64,000 nt of DNA, from assembly GCA_000961725.1 (NCBI GenBank), contig LADS01000001.1, positions 22,890-86,889 of the forward strand. The letters run 5' to 3'. The stretch comes from Desulfobulbaceae bacterium BRH_c16a. Its GTDB lineage: Bacteria; Desulfobacterota; Desulfobulbia; Desulfobulbales; Desulfocapsaceae. How positions within the stretch are numbered: the stretch's first letter is position 1; each line of letters begins with the position of its first letter. The translations under genes and the position numbers were made by a program. Of this stretch, positions 39,353-46,503 are shown in pieces. The notes under the pieces were generated by a model. It did not search any database. It worked only from the letters and a program-made list of their open reading frames with translations, and was not told the origin of the DNA.

Positions 39353-40240
39353 TTATCTCTGAGTCAGATAGACGCCGCCCATGATGACCGCTGCGGCGAC
39401 AGTCTGGCCGGTGCTCAACGTTTCGCCGAGAATCAACCAGCCCATGATTACCGAAAACACCGGAATCAGGTTAACGTAGGAGGCGGCTTTGTTGGCAGGT
39501 ACATGTTTCAGACCGTAGTTATACAGTCCGTAGGCGCCCAAGGTTATCACGGCTCCGAGATAGACAATTGCCAGGCTGGGCCCCAGGTGGAACTCAGCGG
39601 GAATTTTTGTGCCGGGCAAAAACAGCAGTGGAAAATAGAAGAAACATCCGGCAAAGGCCTGAATTGCCGTGAGAAGAAATGGAGAGTAGCGTTCGGTGAG
39701 GGATTTGAGGGCGATGGTGTATCCGGTGGCGCAGACCATCGCCAGGAACTCGAGAAAATTGCCAAGAAGAGGGTTTGGTGCATCGGCTGTCGGACTGCTC
39801 AAGAGGGTCAGCCAGCAGACACCGGAGACCGCTACAATCGATCCTGTCACCGACCGGCGTGTGACTCGCTCCTTGAGGAAGAAGGCAGCGGCGATCATCA
39901 CCAGGATAGGCAGCATAGCCGTGATCAGACCTGCCTGGGAGGCCGTGGTGTTTTCCACAGCTTTGGCCTCGAACAGGAAATAGAGGCAGGGCTCGCACAG
40001 TGCCATGAACAGGATCAGCTTATAATCGCCATTGCGGTAGTGAAGCGCCTGGGTAATTCGCCTGCCGATGAGGAGAAAGCATATACTGGCAATCAGCATG
40101 CGCCCGAAAATGACCACCAGGGGATCATAAGTGCGAAAAGCAAACTTCAAGGCAATAAAGGAGCTTGCCCAGAGGAACATTGCCAGGACCAGAGCAAATG
40201 AGGCCAGAGTATTGGACCGGCCGGTTGGCGATGAGGACAT
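39353..40240 (-). CDS. EamA family drug/metabolite transporter
   Basis: A 295-residue protein of ten helices made of two EamA repeats. Repeat 1 starts LASFALVLAMFLWASSFIALK and repeat 2 near TGYTIALKSLTERYSPF. The region AVENTTASQAGLITAMLPIL and the C-terminal AASYVNLIPVFSVIMGWLIL are typical of the family. Such proteins export amino acids, metabolites or drugs; the cargo is unknown. It sits alone, downstream of the lipoprotein terminator. Confidence 0.9.
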   Translation of the reverse strand: MSSSPTGRSNTLASFALVLAMFLWASSFIALKFAFRTYDPLVVIFGRMLIASICFLLIGRRITQALHYRNGDYKLILFMALCEPCLYFLFEAKAVENTTASQAGLITAMLPILVMIAAAFFLKERVTRRSVTGSIVAVSGVCWLTLLSSPTADAPNPLLGNFLEFLAMVCATGYTIALKSLTERYSPFLLTAIQAFAGCFFYFPLLFLPGTKIPAEFHLGPSLAIVYLGAVITLGAYGLYNYGLKHVPANKAASYVNLIPVFSVIMGWLILGETLSTGQTVAAAVIMGGVYLTQR

Positions 40241-40286
40241 GAGAGAAGGGCTCGGGTCGTTTTCAAAAAAGAGAAGAGACGATCAA

Positions 40287-40313
40287 GCCTCCTTCACTTC
40301 AAGTGAAGGAGGC
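40287..40313 (-). terminator. Rho-independent terminator after the glycine-zipper lipoprotein gene
   Basis: A perfect 13-bp inverted repeat with one central base (arms 40287-40299 and 40301-40313) lies just beyond the stop at 40338. On the minus strand it is followed by a pyrimidine-rich tail ending in six T (40265-40270). It also separates the lipoprotein from the EamA gene. Confidence 0.75.
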
Positions 40314-40337
40314 CAATCCATGCAGGAAGCGGACAGA

Positions 40338-40796
40338 CTAATTCTGCAAGACCCACTGGCCGGCGCTGTTGCGGCAGGCGGTGGTGTAGGTTTTTTCAGT
40401 CCTGCCGTCGATGGTGGCAAGAATTTCTGCTTTTCGGCAGGGTCTGTCCGGTTGGCTGGGTGGGGCGTAGGCAGGCTGTGGAACGACCTGGTATCTGTTG
40501 CCGCTGTCGGGATTAACCCAGGAAGTGCTCTGGCCGGAAGGTGCGAATTCATAGGTGTGGTTCAATTGCTGCCGGTCATATTTGTCCATCTCGTTGCCGA
40601 CAATATAGCCGAGCAGGCCACCGACTGCGGCGCCGATCAGGGTAGCTTCGGTATTGCGGCCTATAGCCTGTCCAAGGACAGCCCCGCCGGCAGCACCGAC
40701 TCCGGCGCCCTTCGTACCCTTTGTGTATTGATCACTGGCACAGGAAGAGAGGGCCAGGATAATTACCGGAATTATAATCAGCGTGAATTTTTTCAT
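40338..40796 (-). CDS. Glycine-zipper outer-membrane lipoprotein (SlyB/17-kDa antigen-like)
   Basis: A 152-residue lipoprotein with signal peptide and lipobox ALSSCAS (Cys near 19). Residues 29-66 form the glycine zipper GAGVGAAGGAVLGQAIG and LIGAAVGGLLGYIVGNE. The C-terminal domain (YEFAPSGQSTSWVNPDSG to GQWVLQN) resembles the RcsF/17-kDa surface antigen extension. It is predicted to sit in the outer membrane and affect envelope integrity. GGAGAA lies before the ATG. Confidence 0.85.
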   Translation of the reverse strand: MKKFTLIIIPVIILALSSCASDQYTKGTKGAGVGAAGGAVLGQAIGRNTEATLIGAAVGGLLGYIVGNEMDKYDRQQLNHTYEFAPSGQSTSWVNPDSGNRYQVVPQPAYAPPSQPDRPCRKAEILATIDGRTEKTYTTACRNSAGQWVLQN

Positions 40797-40900
40797 TTCC
40801 AGTTCTCCAAATTAAATTTTCATATAACTTCAGGGGGTAAAAAACGATACCCACTATTGGTAGTCATCCTGAAGCAAATTGGCAAGACCAGCAATATCTG

Positions 40901-42007
40901 TTATTCCGTGGTCTGTACCGCATCGACCGGAGCCGGCCGGGCAAGGCCCTGTGCCGAGAAAAAAAGCGGGAGATCGGCTTTTCGCCGTTCTTCTTCGGCA
41001 CGTTCTTCCTGGTACCGTACAACCTCGTGGACTGCGTTGGTGTAGAGGCCGTCGACTTTGACCCGGTAAAGATAAAAATCGAGCAACGCGGGGAAATCAG
41101 GAGCAAATGCAGGCAGTTCCTCCGGCTTATTGTTTATCGGGAAAGCCAGGAGAATCATGCCGTAGGCATGAACATCATGAATATATTCAGGACGCAGCTG
41201 ATTGCCTTTATCGTCGGCGATGCTGGAGGTCGGCAGACCGATCGCGGCCGCATAGGAGGCAAGCATGCGCAAGCCTATATTGGTGAACAACCAATCGTAA
41301 TTATAGGGCTCCCACTGGCCAAGTATCTTCTGTCTGGTTTCTTTGCCTTCATTATCGCCGACCAGCTGGATAAGCGGCAGACGCATCTTTCGTTCCGGCA
41401 TCAGCTGACCGTGGATGCGTTGCAGTTCATCCGGGTCGAAACATTGAACAAAGAGTTTATCTGCTGCATCGGTATAGCCGAAGTTCAGCAGGGTGTCGAG
41501 CGTTGCACTGCTGATGTCCTTGTCGAGATCGCCATGAAACCAAGGTCGGCGAATTTCGAGGACTATACCTAGAGGACGCTCGAGGAGGGTTTCGAGGCGC
41601 CGGATCAAAGCGAGTTCTTCCTCGAGGGTAGGGATTGTCAAAAAGGGTGGAATTCCGCTCTGGTCGAGAGGGTGAGTCAAACGCAGTTGGCGGATTTCGT
41701 CAAGGGTGAAGTCAATTGCATAAAAGGAACCGTCGTCCCTTCTGTGATCGGGAAAAACTTCGGCGACATCGGTCAGGCTGTCGAGGGTCAGTTCCCTGAA
41801 GACCAGGAGGTGGTCATCGGCAGTCATGACCACGTGAAGCTGGAGGTATTCGACCCCTCTGGCTGCTGCCAGTGTGACCGCGGGCAAGGTATGCTCACCG
41901 AGATTTCCCCCGCCGTTTTCGGCAATGATTATCCTGGTGTTGCTCCGAACCTCGGTGGCAAAAGAGAAGAAAAGCGATATAACAATGGAAAATCGTATTA
42001 AAAACAT
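40901..42007 (-). CDS. GlpQ-like glycerophosphodiester phosphodiesterase fold, predicted catalytically inactive
   Basis: A 368-residue periplasmic protein (signal MFLIRFSIVISLFFSFATEV). It aligns over its first 100 residues with GlpQ-type enzymes: EHTLPAVTLAAARGVEYL and FYAIDFTLDEIRQLRL are close to the family. The residues that make the enzyme work are changed. The HR of the AHRG motif is EN (E30, N31); the E-x-D pair is Q56 and H58; the HD pair is R71 and E72; the later EIK is EIR. It keeps the fold but should not hydrolyse glycerophosphodiesters in the usual way. It may bind a ligand or act as a scaffold. The gene is complete and not frameshifted. Confidence 0.75.
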   Translation of the reverse strand: MFLIRFSIVISLFFSFATEVRSNTRIIIAENGGGNLGEHTLPAVTLAAARGVEYLQLHVVMTADDHLLVFRELTLDSLTDVAEVFPDHRRDDGSFYAIDFTLDEIRQLRLTHPLDQSGIPPFLTIPTLEEELALIRRLETLLERPLGIVLEIRRPWFHGDLDKDISSATLDTLLNFGYTDAADKLFVQCFDPDELQRIHGQLMPERKMRLPLIQLVGDNEGKETRQKILGQWEPYNYDWLFTNIGLRMLASYAAAIGLPTSSIADDKGNQLRPEYIHDVHAYGMILLAFPINNKPEELPAFAPDFPALLDFYLYRVKVDGLYTNAVHEVVRYQEERAEEERRKADLPLFFSAQGLARPAPVDAVQTTE

Positions 42008-42143
42008 AGTCTTCCCAGACAGGATTGGAGATTAGCGGACAGAAGACGAAATGTAAGATATCAATGGAGTAATAATATATAAAATCCGCATATTTTCAAG
42101 GGAGATTCGGAGCACATTCACTCCGGAGAAAAGCTTTGACATA

Positions 42144-42851
42144 CTAAAACATCAGTTCCTGAAAAGTGAGAATCGACGGAAAGCGGAGGGAATGGCGGGG
42201 GAGAAGTCTGGAACTCGGTTTGGCAATATGAATAAGGTGGTGTATGCCATATTCGGCTGCGGAGTGAAGAACTTTTTCGGTATCGTCGGCAAACAGGGTT
42301 CTGGTCTTGTCGTAGGGCAGGTGCGTCTGCAGTTTCTGCCAGAACTCGGGCTGTTCCTTGGCTGCGCCGACTTCCTGCGAGCAGATCAGCCTCTCAAACC
42401 ACTTCTCGAGCTTCACCTTGTCCATTTTGACTTGCAGGGCTTTCGGATGGGCGTTGGTAATGAGATAGAGCTTCTTGCCAATGTGATGCATGTAGCTGAA
42501 AAAATCGAGGACATGGGGATGGATATTGACGAGATGACAGATCTCCCTTTTGAGTGCTGCAATATCCAGGTTGAGGCGGCCGGACCAGTAATCAAGATCG
42601 GTCCACAGCAGGGTGTTTTCGACACTTCGATATATTGCCAGCAACTGCCTGCGGGCTTCGTCCGGGTCCAGACTGTTCTGTCTGGCGTACGTCTCTGGAA
42701 CATACTGCTCCCAGAAATAATCGTCGTAGTGTTTGTCAAGGAGAGTGCCGTCCATATCTAAAAAGACCGCATCGATCTCCTGCCAGGTGAAATCGGGCCG
42801 GACAGGTGCCGATGTTTCACTCTGCCGTCGGGATAAGTTTGCCAAGGTCAT
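42144..42851 (-). CDS. HAD-family nucleotidase (YrfG-like)
   Basis: About 235 residues of the haloacid dehalogenase superfamily. Motif I is FLDMDGTLLD, motif II is YLITNAHPKA, motif III lysine is in GAAKEQPEFW and motif IV is LFADDTEKVL. The best resemblance is to YrfG/GMP-IMP nucleotidase, which removes phosphate from purine nucleotides. The ATG at 42851 lies inside the end of mfd, overlapping it by 35 bases; a TTG at 42866 is a possible alternative. No ribosome-binding site is obvious, so translation is likely coupled to mfd. Confidence 0.82.
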   Translation of the reverse strand: MTLANLSRRQSETSAPVRPDFTWQEIDAVFLDMDGTLLDKHYDDYFWEQYVPETYARQNSLDPDEARRQLLAIYRSVENTLLWTDLDYWSGRLNLDIAALKREICHLVNIHPHVLDFFSYMHHIGKKLYLITNAHPKALQVKMDKVKLEKWFERLICSQEVGAAKEQPEFWQKLQTHLPYDKTRTLFADDTEKVLHSAAEYGIHHLIHIAKPSSRLLPRHSLRFPSILTFQELMF

Positions 42852-45800
42852 GGAGTATTTTTGCAATGGTTTCGAAAACGTGTTCGGTGGAGGTCAGCCT
42901 GCCGAAGATGACAAGCCGCCCGTCAGGAGTCAACTTCGGCGCTGTGCCGTGCTTTTTTGCCCCGGCTCTTTCAAGATAAGAGAGCAACATCTCAGGGGCA
43001 AGGGGCGTATCATCCAGAAAGGACAGCACCAGGCTGTCGCGGCCCTGCTCCAGTTTGCCGATACGCAGAGCGGCCAGATTTTTTTTCAGGGCGATCACCC
43101 GGAAAAGAGTAAGGGTTTCGATCGGCAGCGGGCCGTATCGGTCGACGAGCTCTTCCTCCAGATCGGTCTGCATTTCCGCCGGTGCAGTGGCTAAAGCAGC
43201 CATTCGGCGATAGGTAATGTAGCGTTGACTGACATCCGGGATATAAATTTCCGGAATATACGCAGAAAGCTGAAGGTTGATTTCCGGGTCGAGGTCTTCG
43301 CGGCGGCTCCCGCTGTCCTCTGTGGCTGCGGCTTTAAGATCGGCCACGGTTTTCTGCAGCAGATCGAGATAGAGGTCATAGCCGATGGCTGCGATATTGC
43401 CGCTCTGGCTGATCCCTAAGAGATTGCCGCCACCGCGGATCTGCAGGTCGCTCATTGCCAGTTTGAAGCCGCCACCAAGATCGTTGCAATCCATCAGGGC
43501 GCGGAGCCTTTCTTTGGAATCTTTGCTCAGGCTGTCGAGCGATGGGACCAGAAGGTAGGCAAATGACTGGGTGCTGGACCGGCCAACCCGCCCCCGCAGC
43601 TGATAGATTTCGGCAAGGCCCAGCATATCGGCTCGGTTGATGATTATGGTGTTTGCCGATGGAATATCGAGGCCCGATTCGATAATGGTGGTGCTGACCA
43701 GCACGTTGATCTTCTTGTTGACAAAGGAAACCATGATTTCTTCGAGTTCCTTGCCCGGCATCTGGCCGTGGGCCACGGCAATGTTTGCTTCCGGTACCAG
43801 CTGTTGAACGAGGGCAGCCATCCGGTGGATCGATCTGACCCGGTTGTGGACGAAAAACACCTGGCCGCCACGCCGCAGTTCCTTGCTCACCGCCTCCTTG
43901 ATAACAAGTTCGTCATAGCGGGCGACGAAGGTTTTCACCGGCTGGCGGTGGATCGGCGGAGTGGAAATAACCGACAGATCGCGGATCGACAGCAGGGACA
44001 TCTGCAGGGTGCGGGGGATCGGGGTGGCGGTAAGGGTAAGGATATCGACCTCGGCCCGCAGTTTTTTCAGCTTTTCTTTGTGGGCTACGCCGAACCTGTG
44101 CTCTTCATCGATGACGACCAGTCCGAGTTCTTTAAAGAGAACATCCTTTGACAGCAGTCGATGGGTGCCGATGATGATGTCGATGTTGCCCTTGGCCAGG
44201 TCTTTCAGGATTTTTCGCTGCTCCGCCGGAGTGCGGAAACGGTTGAGGCAGGCAATAGTGACGGGGAAACCCTGCAGCCGTTCGGAAAATGTCTTGGCAT
44301 GCTGTTCGGCAAGGACGGTGGTGGGCACCAGAATAGCGACCTGGTAACCATCTTCAACCACCTTGAAGGCGGCTCGTACGGCGACTTCCGTTTTGCCGTA
44401 GCCGACATCTCCGCAGACCAGCCGGTCCATTGGCCGGTCGCTGGTGAGGTCGCCGATTACATCGCTGATCGATTGATCCTGGCCGGGAGTTTCATCAAAG
44501 GGAAAAGATTCCTCGAGTTCATGGAAAAGCGGACCGGCCGGGGAAAACTGGCGACCTTCGCGAAGTTCGCGTCTGGCATAGATATCGAGTAGTTCCTGGG
44601 CAACCTTCCACACCTCTTCCTTGACTTTGGTGGTGGTGGTCTTCCAGTTTTGCGTGCCGAGTTTATCAATTTTCGGTTCCTTGTCGGAGAGTCCCTGATA
44701 CCTGGTAAGCAGGTTCAGTCTGTCGACCGGCAGGTACAGTTTGTCGCCGTCTTTGTATTCGAGGCAGACGAAGTCGTTGATCACTCCTTGAAAAGTAACG
44801 GTATCGAGACCGCGATAAATGCCCAGCCCGTGATCTCGATGGACCACGGTATCGCCATAATGCAACTCGGTAAAAAGAAGCGGTTCCTCTTTCTGTTTGC
44901 TCTTTTTCTTTCCGCCGAGGCGCATTTCACCAAAGAGCTCGCTCTCGGAAAGGAGATGGATGCGCTTTTCGGGAAGTGAGAATCCCTCAGAAAGAGAATA
45001 ATCGCAGAGAAAGAGCCGGCGATTATCGCCGCGGTTGCCAAGAGCAATAAGATCGAGAGGAGGGGACAGGATTTCTATCTGATGGCTGTGTTTGCTGAGG
45101 AGTTCTGCAAGGTTTTTGGTATGCCTGGAAGAACGGCAGCAGATAATCACCTGGTCGCCGCTTTTCTGCCACTGAAAAATCTGGGCGGAGAGCGGGGCGA
45201 GAATGCCGAGTTTGGCCCGGTTGAGAGAAATTTCCTGTTTCAGCAGCTGATGATTGCCGGTGGCGATGGTGACCATCTGCTCGTCCGGTCGGGAGAAATC
45301 GGTCACCTTCAACCGCCTGAAGCTGGCCAGCTGAGTGGCGATCTCATCTTCCAGAACAAATAAATCGGCGGGCGGCAAGGCAGGGGAAGCCATCTCCCGG
45401 GCAGTCTGGTAGTTTTTGTGAATCCGCTCGAGCGTAAGGTTCATGCTCTGATGAATACCTTCCGGATCTACGAGCAGCAACACCGAGTCCTTCGGCAGGA
45501 AATCGAGGACGGTCGAACTGGGCGGGGTATGCTCCTGATAAAACATAGGAAGAAAGAATTCCATTCCGGCAAATCGCTGACCGCTGGCGGCCCTTTCCGC
45601 CATTCGCGCCGTTTCCTCGCTGTCCCAGCTGTTTTTATCGCTGTAGCTGTGGATGAGGTCGGCGATCTTTTTCAATTTTCCAGGACTGTTTGTGTCGAGC
45701 AGGATGTCGGTGACAGGCAGCAGTGTCGCCTCTCCGATTTCTCCGATGGAGCGCTGGGTGAATGGATCGAAGGAGCGCAGCGACTCAATGGTGTCGCCAA

Positions 45801-46368
45801 AGAAATCAAGACGGATCGGTCCCTCGTGGATAAGGCCGGTGTCAAGGGCAAAAGGCGGTGGATAAATATCGATGATGCCGCCTCGCACCGAAAAATCGCC
45901 GACCGACTGGACCAGTGCCGATTTTTCATAGCCCAGGTAAACGAGCCTTTTTAACAGGTCGTCCTGATCGCAATTTTCTCCTGCCAGGATATACTCGGCA
46001 ACTCCGGTAAGCAGGCCGGCAGGCATGATCCGCCGCAGCAAGGCCTCAATCGAGGTGACCATGATGCCGCTGCTGCCCTCTTTCAGCCGATAGAGGGTGG
46101 AGAGACGGGCAGCGGCTATTCTCTGATCTGGAGAAAGCGGGGTATAGGGTGGTATTTCATGACCCGGGTACGGCAGAATCTGTTTGTCGGTGAAGAGACC
46201 GATATCCTGTTCGAAAACCGAGATGAGGTGCTCATCCGGCACGATGCAGCAACAGGTATGGTGCTCTGCGAGCTGTGCCGCAAGCCATGCCGGGCTTGCG
46301 CCGCGAAGTCCGGCAACTGCAAGAGTATGGTCCTCGGAGAGGAGGTGAAGAAGTTTTTCGTGCATCAT
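42817..46368 (-). CDS. mfd: Transcription-repair coupling factor Mfd
   Basis: A 1183-residue helicase that removes stalled RNA polymerase and recruits UvrA. The N-terminal UvrB-like modules are present, then the RNA-polymerase-interaction domain (HYGDTVVHRDHGLGIYRGL, about 495-570). The RecG-like motor has Walker A GDVGYGKTEVAVRAAF, Walker B VIDEEHRFGVAHKEK, LTATPIPRTLQMSLL and the translocation motif LRGRVGRS. The C-terminal TRCF domain ends with PLPIETLTLFRVIALK. Length is as usual. Two ATG codons begin the frame at 46368 and 46365. The downstream HAD gene overlaps its 3' end. Confidence 0.98.
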   Translation of the reverse strand: MMHEKLLHLLSEDHTLAVAGLRGASPAWLAAQLAEHHTCCCIVPDEHLISVFEQDIGLFTDKQILPYPGHEIPPYTPLSPDQRIAAARLSTLYRLKEGSSGIMVTSIEALLRRIMPAGLLTGVAEYILAGENCDQDDLLKRLVYLGYEKSALVQSVGDFSVRGGIIDIYPPPFALDTGLIHEGPIRLDFFGDTIESLRSFDPFTQRSIGEIGEATLLPVTDILLDTNSPGKLKKIADLIHSYSDKNSWDSEETARMAERAASGQRFAGMEFFLPMFYQEHTPPSSTVLDFLPKDSVLLLVDPEGIHQSMNLTLERIHKNYQTAREMASPALPPADLFVLEDEIATQLASFRRLKVTDFSRPDEQMVTIATGNHQLLKQEISLNRAKLGILAPLSAQIFQWQKSGDQVIICCRSSRHTKNLAELLSKHSHQIEILSPPLDLIALGNRGDNRRLFLCDYSLSEGFSLPEKRIHLLSESELFGEMRLGGKKKSKQKEEPLLFTELHYGDTVVHRDHGLGIYRGLDTVTFQGVINDFVCLEYKDGDKLYLPVDRLNLLTRYQGLSDKEPKIDKLGTQNWKTTTTKVKEEVWKVAQELLDIYARRELREGRQFSPAGPLFHELEESFPFDETPGQDQSISDVIGDLTSDRPMDRLVCGDVGYGKTEVAVRAAFKVVEDGYQVAILVPTTVLAEQHAKTFSERLQGFPVTIACLNRFRTPAEQRKILKDLAKGNIDIIIGTHRLLSKDVLFKELGLVVIDEEHRFGVAHKEKLKKLRAEVDILTLTATPIPRTLQMSLLSIRDLSVISTPPIHRQPVKTFVARYDELVIKEAVSKELRRGGQVFFVHNRVRSIHRMAALVQQLVPEANIAVAHGQMPGKELEEIMVSFVNKKINVLVSTTIIESGLDIPSANTIIINRADMLGLAEIYQLRGRVGRSSTQSFAYLLVPSLDSLSKDSKERLRALMDCNDLGGGFKLAMSDLQIRGGGNLLGISQSGNIAAIGYDLYLDLLQKTVADLKAAATEDSGSRREDLDPEINLQLSAYIPEIYIPDVSQRYITYRRMAALATAPAEMQTDLEEELVDRYGPLPIETLTLFRVIALKKNLAALRIGKLEQGRDSLVLSFLDDTPLAPEMLLSYLERAGAKKHGTAPKLTPDGRLVIFGRLTSTEHVFETIAKILHDLGKLIPTAE

Positions 46369-46444
46369 CTATAAAAGGTAATCGCTCACCGGGACACACC
46401 TGATCGGACGAAAACGGGGTGCTGGTGAACGGTTACAATAAAAG

Positions 46445-46472
46445 TGCCGGTTATGCTGGGGCATAACCGGCA
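46445..46472 (-). terminator. Rho-independent terminator after bamA
   Basis: A perfect 12-bp stem with loop TGGG (arms 46445-46456 and 46461-46472) lies 32 bases beyond the bamA stop. The minus strand continues with CTTTTATTG, a suitable T-rich tail. It separates bamA from mfd. Confidence 0.8.
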
Positions 46473-46503
46473 GTAAATCTTAAATCGGCGGAAGAAGCAA
46501 GTA

